Assembly (NCBI GenBank): GCA_024234505.1 | Contig: JACKOD010000003.1 | Coordinates: forward strand, 660,070-724,069 | Origin: Hahellaceae bacterium | GTDB lineage: Bacteria > Pseudomonadota > Gammaproteobacteria > Pseudomonadales > Oleiphilaceae | DNA: 64,000 nucleotides | Reading direction: 5' to 3' | Part shown: one piece after another, positions 1 to 8,370 of the stretch | How positions within the stretch are numbered: the first letter of the stretch is position 1 | Layout: each line of letters begins with the position of its first letter | Position numbers and translations under genes: made by a program | The notes under the pieces: model-generated | Database searches by the model: none | Told to the model about the DNA's origin: nothing | What the model saw: the letters and a program-made list of their open reading frames with translations, nothing else

Positions 1-1
1 G

Positions 2-79
2 CGTGACCCCAGTGCGATTACCTACGCTATACCTGCTATCTATTTAGATAACCTGATACAAGACTATATTGCTAAATAG
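2..79 (+). CDS. C-terminal fragment of an unidentified protein
   Basis: The window opens in what looks like the last 25 codons of a plus-strand gene. The frame starting at base 2 is open to a TAG at 77-79 and reads RDPSAITYAIPAIYLDNL and onward, a plausible protein tail. It converges on the HDOD gene that ends at 116. The stretch is too short to recognise a family, and an open frame of this length could arise by chance, so this is tentative. Confidence 0.35.
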   Translation, partial: RDPSAITYAIPAIYLDNLIQDYIAK

Positions 80-115
80 TCACGCAATACGACTGAATTA
101 ACAGATTGACGAGCT

Positions 116-967
116 TTAAATAATACTTGCTGCTCCCGGGTTCAGGATTGACAGCACCTCTAAGGCTTCGAGATTGGTATATTCAATACTCTTACTTAAA
201 TCCTCCTCTTCCAGACCTTCTCTTGCTGCCAGTTTTGATACGGACTCGCTGAGTTCGCTCACTGGTTGTGCGTTTGATATCAGTGACACCAAAGCATTAG
301 AAATATGCAGAAGTGAGGTCTCCTTGTTAAATACATTGGTTTGCAGTGGGATATGCTGAAAACGGATAGGGATCACCAGATTGTCTGGGAGTTTCCAGGC
401 GGTAACCAGTTCTGCCGAGCAGTCCGCGTAATTAAAGCCTAATACCTGCCGTTGATTTTCCAGAGGATTGGCATTTTCCCGTGTCATTTTTTCAATTTCT
501 GAGGCTTTTTCCGGTGCCACCTGTGCTACCACCAGCTCGCCAATGTTGTGCAGCAAACCAATAATGAACAATCGTTCATGTCGTTTGGTGCCATTCATGA
601 TTCCCAGATTTCTCATCAACAGTGCACACTCTACGCTTTCATTCCAGAAACGATCGATATCAATGGTACCTTTTGCGATTTGATTGACCACATTACCAGT
701 GCAGTTCGCTAACGCCAGATGTATCACGGCTTCAGAGCCAATAACGTTGATCGCCTGAGTTAATGTGTCGATCTGGGATGGGAAGCGATACAGCACACTA
801 TTTGATAGTTTCAGTACTCGTGCGGCTAGAGAGGGATCTAAAGAAATTATTTCTGCATAATCATTGAGAGTAGAGGAATCGCTATTTTGAAGCGATTGTA
901 GACGCAAAAATGTATCTGGGAGTTCAAACAGATCCTGAACTTGGCTGGCAAACGTTTTTGCATTCAT
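116..967 (-). CDS. HDOD domain protein
   Basis: A 283-residue soluble protein that is almost entirely one HDOD domain (about residues 15-215). Seen: the opening LFELPDTFLRLQ, the helix EIISLDPSLAARVLKLSNS, the QAINVIGSEAV segment and an HD-like LLHNIGELVVA. HDOD proteins are known as non-enzymatic relatives of HD phosphohydrolases that work as scaffolds or adaptors in bacterial signalling. There is no receiver, GGDEF or EAL domain here, so the partner is unknown. It lies downstream of prsK-prsR but is separated from prsR by 360 bp containing an inverted-repeat element, so it is probably transcribed on its own. Confidence 0.85.
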   Translation of the reverse strand: MNAKTFASQVQDLFELPDTFLRLQSLQNSDSSTLNDYAEIISLDPSLAARVLKLSNSVLYRFPSQIDTLTQAINVIGSEAVIHLALANCTGNVVNQIAKGTIDIDRFWNESVECALLMRNLGIMNGTKRHERLFIIGLLHNIGELVVAQVAPEKASEIEKMTRENANPLENQRQVLGFNYADCSAELVTAWKLPDNLVIPIRFQHIPLQTNVFNKETSLLHISNALVSLISNAQPVSELSESVSKLAAREGLEEEDLSKSIEYTNLEALEVLSILNPGAASII

Positions 968-1071
968 AGGTTAGTCTTTGTTAAAACGAGGTATTTTCCT
1001 TGCCTGAGTAGCTTTGTTGGAGTTCCTTTCCCTAGTTAAGTTTTATCGAAATTAGAAATATAGCAAGCTGA

Positions 1072-1197
1072 TTCGCACGCCTGACGCATTATTTTGCTAG
1101 CGGTCGCTAACGAGTCCTGCAATCAGGCCGTAGCGAGGATTGTTCTGGTTCCGATGGTTGAGCCACGCTACCAAATTGCGTCGTTAGAATGTGCGAA
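1072..1197. repeat. Imperfect inverted-repeat element, MITE-like
   Basis: The 360-bp gap between the HDOD gene and prsR has no convincing gene. It holds a 126-bp unit bounded by TTCGCAC at 1072-1078 and its exact complement GTGCGAA at 1191-1197. The similarity continues inward imperfectly for about 27 bases on each side, and a short dyad lies near 1098-1110. The structure resembles a small palindromic intergenic repeat or MITE. No second copy was noticed in this window, so mobility is not shown. Confidence 0.35.
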
Positions 1198-1327
1198 CTA
1201 CAAACTGAAGTCTTTGAATCGACTAATTAGTATATAAATAAACGTCACAGACCTTGGTCGCAATGGCTTCAGCGTTCCTGATAAGTTAACCGATTCTGCC
1301 CCTAAAGGAACCCATCAGGCTCCATCG

Positions 1328-2713
1328 TTATTCTGTATCTTGCTCAACAGAATTATCCGAATGTACTTGCATTCCGTACTTATCGGTTAAGCTATAAAGG
1401 GTCGGACGGGTAATGCCAAGCAAACGGGCGGCACGAGACATATTGTTTTCTGCCTCCATAAGCGCTTGAGTGATGGCTGCTTTTTCTGCATCTTCTCGAA
1501 CCTGTCTTAAATTAAGGGGGCGTTGTTCTTGCGTTGAAACATTCTGGAGCTCAAGATCAGCGGCAGAGACTTTCTTGCCGTCTGCCATAATTGTTCCGCG
1601 TTTAACTTTGTTGATCATTTCGCGAACATTGCCAGGCCAGGTATAAGACTTGATCGCTTTAACGGCGTCCTCGGAAAACGTCAGTTGTTTGCGATCCATT
1701 TGCTGAGCAAAGGACTTTAGTAGCGATTGGGCAATTACGAGCGCGTCGCCATCTCTGCTTCGTAAAGGCGGAATGTTAAGGGTGATTTCACTAATACGGT
1801 AGAATAGATCTTCCCGAAATTCGCCTTGGTCAATTAATGACCGTATATTGCGGTGAGTTGCACAAACCACACGAACATCCACTGGTATTTCTTTTACTCC
1901 GCCTACGCGCTCAACAACACGCTCCTGAAGAAACCGAAGCATTTTAGCCTGCAAAGGCATAGGCATATCGCCAATTTCGTCGAGGAACAATGTTCCGCCA
2001 TCGGCAATTTCAATCTTTCCTTTCTTTAACTGAGTTGCCCCCGTAAAGGCGCCTTTTTCATAGCCAAACAACTCGCTTTCCAACAGGTTGTCGGGGATGG
2101 CAGCACAGTTAATTGCAGAGAAGCTTTTGTTTCTTCGCCCACTTAAGTTGTGAATTGCGCGGGCGAGAACCTCTTTGCCTGTGCCGGTTTCACCTAATAA
2201 CAACGTTGTTACATCAGCAGAGGATATCTTTTCAATTGTGCGGCAAATCTCCTGCATTTGCGGACTGCTTGCAATAATGCCGGGAAGGGTGGAGCTTGAT
2301 TGCGCTTGAATGAGTTGCTGATTTTGTTGTTCCAGTTCGAAATGTCGAAATGCGCGATTAACAACAAACGCCAGGATATCGGCATCTAAAGGCTTTTGGT
2401 AGAAATCACAAGCGCCAATGGCGACGGCTTTAACAGCATTTTCCTTTTCTTCTCGCCCGGTCACTACAATTATCTTCGTTTGTGGTGCCAGTTGGAGTAT
2501 ATCTTCCAGTGTCCGGAATCCTTCCGTTGCCCCACCCGGATCAGGGGGAAGCCCCAGGTCGAGGGTAATTACCTGCGGCTCAACTCTGCGTAACAATGAT
2601 AAGGCCGCTTCTCGATCATCAGCTGTAAAGACTTCAATGTCTTCATCGAAACACCAACGCATTTGGCTTTGCAGTCCGGGATCATCTTCTACGATAAGTA
2701 ATTTCTTTTTCAC
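1328..2713 (-). CDS. prsR: PrsR-type sigma-54-dependent response regulator
   Basis: A 461-residue NtrC-class activator. The receiver domain spans about residues 1-125 with predicted phosphoacceptor Asp52 in VITLDLGLPPDPGG, a wording typical of PrsR of the PEP-CTERM/exosortase system. The AAA+ domain (about 145-375) has Walker A GETGTGKE, the sigma-54 contact loop GAFTGA and the Walker B region GGTLFLDEIGD. A Fis-type helix-turn-helix lies near the end (NMSRAARLLGITRPTLY). The cognate kinase PrsK lies 142 bp upstream on the same strand. In the known system this pair drives sigma-54 promoters of exopolysaccharide and PEP-CTERM genes. None of those targets, and no exosortase, is visible here, so the regulon is open. 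Confidence 0.88.
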   Translation of the reverse strand: MKKKLLIVEDDPGLQSQMRWCFDEDIEVFTADDREAALSLLRRVEPQVITLDLGLPPDPGGATEGFRTLEDILQLAPQTKIIVVTGREEKENAVKAVAIGACDFYQKPLDADILAFVVNRAFRHFELEQQNQQLIQAQSSSTLPGIIASSPQMQEICRTIEKISSADVTTLLLGETGTGKEVLARAIHNLSGRRNKSFSAINCAAIPDNLLESELFGYEKGAFTGATQLKKGKIEIADGGTLFLDEIGDMPMPLQAKMLRFLQERVVERVGGVKEIPVDVRVVCATHRNIRSLIDQGEFREDLFYRISEITLNIPPLRSRDGDALVIAQSLLKSFAQQMDRKQLTFSEDAVKAIKSYTWPGNVREMINKVKRGTIMADGKKVSAADLELQNVSTQEQRPLNLRQVREDAEKAAITQALMEAENNMSRAARLLGITRPTLYSLTDKYGMQVHSDNSVEQDTE

Positions 2714-2855
2714 TGTTAGCCTTTTCCCTAGTATTGTGTTACTTCAGATAAACTCGCGCGGATATCATAAAGTTTTTCAACAGGTTAATCTTCGTCAGAG
2801 CTAATGTAATTTAGCATAAGATCACCAGGTTGATGATTTTTTCGTTTTTTATGCA

Positions 2856-4925
2856 CTAGCTGGCGCGATCTATCAAGGGGATTTTTATACTGAAACAACT
2901 GCCTAATCCTACTTCGCTGGTAACGCTTAAGGTTCCACCTATTTTTCGAATATATTCCCGACTTTGGTAGGCGCCAATTCCCATACCGGTTAATCCTTTG
3001 GTACTCTCAAAGGGTTTAAACAGGCGATCCTTTATAAATGCTTCACTCATACCTGCACCGTTATCCTGAATAAATATGACCGCATTGTCTTTAGCTTCTT
3101 TGACAGTAACGGATATTTCCCCGGTTTTAGGCGTGGCATCCTGAGCATTCTGCACGATGTGACCGATGACACTTTTTAGCTGATTTGCATTGGCTTTGAC
3201 CAGTAATGGTTTGTTCGATTTTTCCTCATGCAGTTCTGGTGCAGGCATTATTTTGGCATGTTGCGCAACCACAGAACGCAGTACATCCCAAAGGTTTAAC
3301 GTTTCTGTAGCTTCATCGGTGGTTTCATTCCTGAGCTGAGCCAGCAAATGGGTCATTTTTTCAACGCTATGACCGGTGGTGTTGATCATGTCGTCGATAA
3401 ATTGCGGCTTACTCTTATGTCGTTCGGCATTTTTCACCATTAGGGATAACTGTGCTACAACCGTTTTTAAGTCGTGTACTAAAAATGCGGATGTTTTATT
3501 TACGGCATCAAACTGTTTGGCTTCCGCGAGTCGGTCCTGAGAATCATTCTGTACTAAGTAGCTACAGGCCTGTCTTGATACCACTTTGATGAGATCAAAG
3601 TTTTCCCAATTTAGTTCGATGGGGGCAATGGGCTGACAAAGCATAACCAAACCGACGCAGCTTGCGCCCTGGTATAACGGGATGATTAGCCATGGATGTT
3701 CGGCGTTGGATATGACTTCCGGAATTTCCAGTAAATTGTAGGACGTCGGATCTCGAATATATTCTTTTAAATCAATGACCCAGTCTGATTCATTAAAGTA
3801 CTCTATGATGTCGGCGTTACCGTCGATTTGATTATGTTTAATCGGTGCAATGTTCAAATATCCTTTTGCAACAAAATTGCCTTCGTCATTTCTAAACCAT
3901 AATACACCAGCCCGACTTTCGACCAGTTCCGCAAGAACACGGATAACTCTCACAGAAAGATCCTCATTTGCATCATTCTGCGTTAGTAGTTTTGTGCTTT
4001 TTACCCACTCGTCCCGATAGTCATATTTATAGTCAAAGAAATTCTGACTGATATAAACCATGAGGCGCGCCCTTAATTTCGAGGAGCTGAATAGGAACAA
4101 CAAGACAATGAACGCTAAAAAAACAAATAGAACCTGAAGGGCGTTACCCCAGGTTCCTCCTACATATTTAACGTAGTAGCCACCGGCCGACATGACAACC
4201 AGATAAATCCCGGCCAGTGAAATTATGCTTGAATTGAACACGACCTGCCGGGACACCTGCATTTCTATCGGCTGTTTTTTACTGTTAATTAGTGTGATGG
4301 CGATAAGCGGGGCTACCAGGGTGTTTACAATGCCCCGGGTGTCCCAAAGGACAGGTGAGATCTCGTTTAAAAGAAGTGCATCGGCATACATAAAAAAGTC
4401 ATAGCCATAAATCCCTGCCAGGGCAATGGCCAGGTATTTGATACTGGAACGACCATAGGCAAAGCTATTTCTCCAAACTTGTTCCAATAAAATCAAACAG
4501 AGTAACGCAACTAGTATTTGGCCAAGTACCAAATGATGGCCTGATATTAGATCAATATGGGTTAGCTTTTCTACAATGGGGGTGACGATCATTGCGCTGA
4601 GCAATATCATCGCCCCCATCGCGAGGCGAAAGTGAGATCTGTTGACAAGAATGTGTCGACCGCTGCCAAAGCCCAAAAGTAAAAAAAGTAATACTAGCCA
4701 GCTAATGTTTCTTGCAGTTTCTGCCGTATATCGGAAGTAGAAGGAAGGAAATCCCGTCGCAGACTGAATGCTTTGAAGTGTCATCCAGAGGCTGGTAGTC
4801 AATGATGCCGCAATGAGGGCTTTATCTGTATTTCGTCTAAAATAACTGCGCATTATGAACGTGGCGATTATTAAATAGACAAGTGCGCCGGTTCCATGAC
4901 TGATTGCGCCAAAGTTAAGATTCAT
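2856..4925 (-). CDS. prsK: PrsK-type membrane histidine kinase
   Basis: A 689-residue sensor kinase. The first 280 residues hold about eight to ten hydrophobic segments. A GAF-like domain follows (about 325-460), then a divergent phosphoacceptor helix with the candidate His484 in FLVHDLKTVVAQL, and an HATPase domain with N box VQNAQDATP and G boxes DNGAGMS and GMGIGAYQSRE. This layout and the wording of the H and G boxes match PrsK of the PEP-CTERM/exosortase system. It is upstream of prsR and probably co-transcribed with it. The signal is unknown; the membrane block suggests an envelope or membrane cue, which is inference. Confidence 0.87.
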   Translation of the reverse strand: MNLNFGAISHGTGALVYLIIATFIMRSYFRRNTDKALIAASLTTSLWMTLQSIQSATGFPSFYFRYTAETARNISWLVLLFLLLGFGSGRHILVNRSHFRLAMGAMILLSAMIVTPIVEKLTHIDLISGHHLVLGQILVALLCLILLEQVWRNSFAYGRSSIKYLAIALAGIYGYDFFMYADALLLNEISPVLWDTRGIVNTLVAPLIAITLINSKKQPIEMQVSRQVVFNSSIISLAGIYLVVMSAGGYYVKYVGGTWGNALQVLFVFLAFIVLLFLFSSSKLRARLMVYISQNFFDYKYDYRDEWVKSTKLLTQNDANEDLSVRVIRVLAELVESRAGVLWFRNDEGNFVAKGYLNIAPIKHNQIDGNADIIEYFNESDWVIDLKEYIRDPTSYNLLEIPEVISNAEHPWLIIPLYQGASCVGLVMLCQPIAPIELNWENFDLIKVVSRQACSYLVQNDSQDRLAEAKQFDAVNKTSAFLVHDLKTVVAQLSLMVKNAERHKSKPQFIDDMINTTGHSVEKMTHLLAQLRNETTDEATETLNLWDVLRSVVAQHAKIMPAPELHEEKSNKPLLVKANANQLKSVIGHIVQNAQDATPKTGEISVTVKEAKDNAVIFIQDNGAGMSEAFIKDRLFKPFESTKGLTGMGIGAYQSREYIRKIGGTLSVTSEVGLGSCFSIKIPLIDRAS

Positions 4926-4987
4926 AGATATAAAAAAGCCAAATGGTTACAACGAGAAATTCACCAGCAAAATGGCGGAGTATGATA

Positions 4988-5236
4988 TTAACTCTCGTCC
5001 AAAATGCTAAAGCTTAAAAAGATGACAAAAAAAATCGCGGGAATGACAAATAACGGGTTAGGGAAGGCTAGCATGATACATCCGGATCCGATCCAAATAT
5101 TTTTTACCGTCGACTTTTTCTGGAGATATGCAGAGGTAAAACAACGACGATAAAAGTGGCTTTTGTCAGGGGTTGTGTCGTTCGTCCAGGTTGGAAGAAT
5201 GAATTGTCGAATGAGTGCAGTGATCAGTGTAAACAC
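4988..5236 (-). CDS. Small hypothetical membrane protein
   Basis: An 82-residue frame with a GTG start and a good Shine-Dalgarno sequence (AGGAG) about 8 bases upstream. The C-terminal half is strongly hydrophobic (IMLAFPNPLFVIPAIFF and following), enough for one hairpin or a long membrane helix. The middle is basic. I recognise no family. It lies 62 bp upstream of prsK on the same strand and could be the first gene of that transcript. The ribosome binding site and membrane-like composition support it, but homologues would be needed to be sure. Confidence 0.5.
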   Translation of the reverse strand: MFTLITALIRQFILPTWTNDTTPDKSHFYRRCFTSAYLQKKSTVKNIWIGSGCIMLAFPNPLFVIPAIFFVIFLSFSILDES

Positions 5237-5360
5237 GACAGTACTCCTGTTAAAACACCCGCCATTCTAACTAGGTTAGATGCTTTGCCTGATATATCAA
5301 ATCCGTCCCGAATACTGACTTAACTGTGACTCCCTTCTTTGCTGCCTGACTTCTTGCTTC

Positions 5361-5394
5361 GGCGCTGTAGACGTGATGACTCACCTACAGCGCC
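5361..5394 (-). terminator. Strong hairpin after the SDR gene
   Basis: GGCGCTGTAG (5361-5370) pairs perfectly with CTACAGCGCC (5385-5394), and GTGA/TCAC inside extends the stem. It begins 9 bases after the stop codon of the minus-strand SDR gene. No clear U-tract follows on either strand, so it may act as a 3-prime stabilising or weak termination structure. Confidence 0.5.
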
Positions 5395-5403
5395 TTGGGT
5401 TGC

Positions 5404-6351
5404 TTAATTTGCTTTCTGATCTTTATAGTACCTAAGGATCTCTTTCAAAGGACGCTTGATCTTAAAGTCAAAATGTTTCGCAAAGTTCCGGCCATCGATC
5501 ACTACCGGATATTTAAAGTAATTTATTAAGTAGCTAGGGAAACTTCTTAATTTTAAAGACTTGGTAATGAATTTTGGAATCGCCGGGGGCACAGACAAAA
5601 TTGGTATGCGTGTGCAGCCACATAGACCCAGGGCTTCCTGATAGGATACCCAGTCTTCGGGCGACACATTGTAAACACCGGGAGAGTTTTTTTCATACGC
5701 AAGCACAATGGCATCAGCCATATCGTCGATATGAATAAATTGCATCATAGGTGAAAAGCCCAGCAGGACAGGCGAATAGCGACTGCTTAACAAGCGGCTG
5801 ATAGTGTTTTTTACCCCAGGGCCGACGATGTTACAGGGGCGCAGTATGGTGATGTGTAAATCCGGGTATCGCCAGAAGTAGATATTGGCGAGATTTTCTA
5901 ACTCAACCGAGTCGACAAGATCCATCGTGAGTTCGGTCGCTTTAAGTGGGGCTGTTTCGTCAATCAATGCCGGATTGTACGCATGAGCGCCATAAACGTG
6001 ATAGGTCGATAATACGATTACCTTTTTAATACCGTATTTATGGCTTAAATCCAGCAACTTTTGGGTGCCTAAAACATTGGCGTTATACCGGCGGGAGCGA
6101 GTTTCTTCGCTGGCCAGCATTCGTCCCATATGAATGACGCCATCGAAATGATATTTCCGGAAAAGGTCTTCGAAAACCCGCTTATTAAAATCAATACGGA
6201 AGCTGGGAATATCTTCACTAAGATAAACCTGCTCCCGGAAATCTATGGCCACAATTTGATAGTGATCTCGAAGGCGATTGATCACTTGCTGGGCAAGTGC
6301 GCCCGCCGCTCCTGTAATAAGTATGCAGGGCTTCGTATTTTTGTAATCCAT
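5404..6351 (-). CDS. NAD-dependent epimerase/dehydratase family protein (extended SDR)
   Basis: A 315-residue extended short-chain dehydrogenase fold protein. The N-terminus has the nucleotide-binding glycine motif ILITGAAGALAQQV, followed by GVIHMGR and IVLSTYHVYGA, and the substrate half contains ILRPCNIVGPG. The usual YxxxK catalytic pair is not obvious: the matching helix reads MDLVDSVELENLAN with neither Tyr nor Lys. It may therefore be a catalytically altered member, or the alignment may be shifted. Its start overlaps the stop of the upstream acyltransferase by one base, implying translational coupling and a shared lipid or surface-glycan role. The substrate is unknown. Confidence 0.8.
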   Translation of the reverse strand: MDYKNTKPCILITGAAGALAQQVINRLRDHYQIVAIDFREQVYLSEDIPSFRIDFNKRVFEDLFRKYHFDGVIHMGRMLASEETRSRRYNANVLGTQKLLDLSHKYGIKKVIVLSTYHVYGAHAYNPALIDETAPLKATELTMDLVDSVELENLANIYFWRYPDLHITILRPCNIVGPGVKNTISRLLSSRYSPVLLGFSPMMQFIHIDDMADAIVLAYEKNSPGVYNVSPEDWVSYQEALGLCGCTRIPILSVPPAIPKFITKSLKLRSFPSYLINYFKYPVVIDGRNFAKHFDFKIKRPLKEILRYYKDQKAN

Positions 6352-7166
6352 CAGAAAAGCCTCTTCCTTTCATTTAACCCTTTGTCAATTAGACGGTTGA
6401 TTTCTTGCTTGACCAACTCAACTCGCGCGGTCACTTCGTCTTCTAGTACATCTTTTGAGTCAAAATGCATCGGATCGCCAAAATTAAGAATTACTTTTGC
6501 CGGGAATATAACTGGCAACGCGATGGGAACGTAAGGGACACCCAATAACTTGGCTAACGGTTTGATATTGGCAATCGCCGGAATGGTTTCTTCGCAACCC
6601 ACTACGCCGACGGGGACAATCGTTGCGTTATATTTCATCGCCAAGTGCATAAAGCCGTTGCCGAACCGTTGAAGTTGATAGCGATCTTTATAGAGCTTTC
6701 CTGAGCCACGTACCCCCTCTGGAAAAACAATAACGGCTTCACCATTTTCAAGCATTTTCGCGCAGTTGGCCGGGTCACCCAGAACAGCGCCAACTTGATT
6801 CAGGAAATTACCAACGAAAGGAACCGTTGGAAAAAAGCGTTCAATCATTGCACGAGGAAGTCGGGGAGATTTATCTCGGGTTGCTATGGAATAGCCAATC
6901 AGTGTTCCATCGATAGGTAGCTGACCGCTATGATTTGCGATTATAAGCACCGGGCCACGGCTGGGGACTTTTTCCACGCCATTGGCTTCTACGCGGAAAT
7001 AGCGGTTGTAGATAGCACGGTATAGAGAAAACACGATTTGATTCGTATCGACATTGAAACCCCAGGGATCATAACCCAGTGATCCAACGGGCTTTTCAAT
7101 TTTATCAAGCTGCTTGACCAAATCCTGAGAAACCAACTTGTTCTTTAAAAAAGACCTCAAACTCAT
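6351..7166 (-). CDS. Lysophospholipid acyltransferase family protein (MGAT-like)
   Basis: A 271-residue acyltransferase of the PlsC/LPLAT superfamily. Seen: the acceptor motif IIANHSGQLPIDG, a spacing typical of the MGAT-like branch rather than classical HX4D PlsC, and the second block VIVFPEGVRGSGK. There is no strong membrane anchor; family members are peripheral inner-membrane enzymes transferring acyl chains to a glycerol or lipid acceptor. The stop overlaps the SDR start by one base, so the two are co-translated. The acceptor cannot be inferred from sequence. Confidence 0.85.
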   Translation of the reverse strand: MSLRSFLKNKLVSQDLVKQLDKIEKPVGSLGYDPWGFNVDTNQIVFSLYRAIYNRYFRVEANGVEKVPSRGPVLIIANHSGQLPIDGTLIGYSIATRDKSPRLPRAMIERFFPTVPFVGNFLNQVGAVLGDPANCAKMLENGEAVIVFPEGVRGSGKLYKDRYQLQRFGNGFMHLAMKYNATIVPVGVVGCEETIPAIANIKPLAKLLGVPYVPIALPVIFPAKVILNFGDPMHFDSKDVLEDEVTARVELVKQEINRLIDKGLNERKRLF

Positions 7167-7470
7167 TTCGCTACCCCTGCAACAATATTTTTAACTTCCT
7201 GAATGAGATTTCTCAAAAACCAACAGGATTATAAACGCAGGAATACTTATAACACTACTTTAACGCCACATTGAATTATCCTGAATAATGATTGGTCGGA
7301 AAATACAAAAAGTTAAATGAAACAGCTAAAGCTAAAGCATTGCTAATACTATCGGGGAAAGGTCAACTCTTGAGGAAAGGTCTCGTCGATTAGCCTAACC
7401 AGTAAGCTGTTTCATGGGGCGTTCGCAGGATAAGTCATCAACTTTAACGTTGGTGTAGGTTCTTGGGCAC

Positions 7471-7502
7471 TAAAAAACCCGATAACTGGGGAAGTTATCG
7501 GG
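7471..7502 (-). terminator. Intrinsic terminator, minus strand
   Basis: A perfect 10-bp stem, CCCGATAACT (7478-7487) with AGTTATCGGG (7493-7502), encloses a 5-base loop. On the minus strand it is followed directly by TTTTTT (7477-7472). No T-run follows on the plus strand, so it acts for minus-strand transcription, although no supported minus-strand gene ends here. Confidence 0.75.
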
Positions 7503-7595
7503 TGAGAGTGTGAGTAGTATCCATGAAAGACTTCCTACTAGACCGGTAGCAGGGTAATGCTGACCAGTCACAGTGCAAGTATTGTGTATATGGCT
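7471..7595 (-). ncRNA. Candidate small RNA ending at an orphan terminator
   Basis: A terminator without an obvious gene suggests a short transcript. On the minus strand a weak promoter-like pair (TTTTTA, 17-bp spacer, TATACA, the latter near 7586-7591) lies about 100 bases ahead of the terminator at 7471-7502. Between them is a small dyad but no convincing open frame. The alternative is that the terminator stops a longer transcript running out of phaD. The 5-prime end given here is approximate. Confidence 0.22.
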
Positions 7596-7938
7596 GGTAT
7601 TTCCAGTTAAAAAGAACCGAATTTAAGTTCTTTTTGGCATAAAATTCTGTGGTTTTGGTATAAAAGGCAAAAAGGGGGCGGAGGCTTCAGTTCGAGTGAA
7701 GCGTCGACTGCAAATTGCCATTGAAGTTGTAATCTGAATTGTTAAGTCGGAATATTCTGCTTTTTCCTGGATGAGGAATAGCCGTTGACCAACAAAACCA
7801 AATTCTATGGTGTTTGGGTAGAGGATTCGTGACGTTGAGTGCAAAAATCTTTTCCGGGGGCTTTTGATCACGCTGGATTAAACAAGAAAATTCGCGTAAT
7901 GTCTTGATCATAAAGTTTTTGCAAGAGGAATACTGGTC

Positions 7939-8343
7939 GTGTCTAAGTCTGACAAAAATGCGGAGATTGAAACTCCACCGCAGTTAGCTGAGAAAATTAA
8001 AGAATCCGCTCGTCAAATCTGGCTTGCCGGCTTAGGGGCCTACAACAAAGCAGAGGAAGACGCGGGGCGTTTTTTCGATAAGCTTGTAAAGGATGGAGAA
8101 GAGATTGAAACCAAAACCCGAGGGGCTGTAGAAAAGCATTTCAAAGCTGTTGAAGATACAGTTGAAGGCGTAAAAGAAAAAGCCACTGATACTTTCGGCA
8201 AGCTTGAAGGTGTGTTTGACCAGCGCGTGTCTAAAGCGTTACACCGTTTACGCATGCCGTCAAAAACTGATGTGGAATCGTTATACGAAAAAATTGCTGA
8301 ACTTGAAGCGAGAATAGTTGAGCTGGAAAAACGTAAAGAGTAA
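7939..8343 (+). CDS. Phasin family protein (PHA granule associated)
   Basis: A 134-residue phasin of the PhaI/PhaF family. Typical features: an acidic N-terminus, then the amphipathic block IKESARQIWLAGLGAYNKAE with FFDKLVKDGEEIE, and a C-terminal heptad coiled coil IAELEARIVELEKRKE. Phasins coat polyhydroxyalkanoate granules and control their number and size. It starts with GTG, with an AGAGGA ribosome binding site about 9 bases upstream. The convergent neighbour is a PhaD-like regulator, matching the usual company of these genes in Pseudomonas. PHA synthase genes are not in this window. It lacks the AAKP histone-like tail of PhaF, so it is closer to PhaI in length. Confidence 0.9.
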   Translation: MSKSDKNAEIETPPQLAEKIKESARQIWLAGLGAYNKAEEDAGRFFDKLVKDGEEIETKTRGAVEKHFKAVEDTVEGVKEKATDTFGKLEGVFDQRVSKALHRLRMPSKTDVESLYEKIAELEARIVELEKRKE

Positions 8344-8370
8344 GTTTTGGCAGTTAGTGAGGCCAACCTC

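Larger units (their letters stand above)
7167..7938. other. Long intergenic region without a supported protein gene
   Basis: This 772-bp gap separates two divergently oriented genes (the acyltransferase on minus, the phasin on plus). It contains a minus-oriented intrinsic terminator at 7471-7502, an AT-rich hairpin at 7609-7635 (AAAAAGAAC pairing with GTTCTTTTT) and presumably the phasin promoter. Two minus-strand open frames around 7623-7911 overlap each other, lack protein-like composition and are not called. A small RNA may be encoded on the minus strand. Confidence 0.6.

Noticed and set aside
2418..2804. A 128-codon plus-strand frame opposite the prsR receiver domain
   Set aside because: Antisense to a well-supported receiver domain. 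The composition is Ser-rich and it has no start signal.
7623..7911. Two overlapping minus-strand open frames of 74 and 82 codons upstream of the phasin
   Set aside because: They overlap each other in different frames, lack a ribosome binding site and have no protein-like pattern. The region is better read as non-coding with a terminator.
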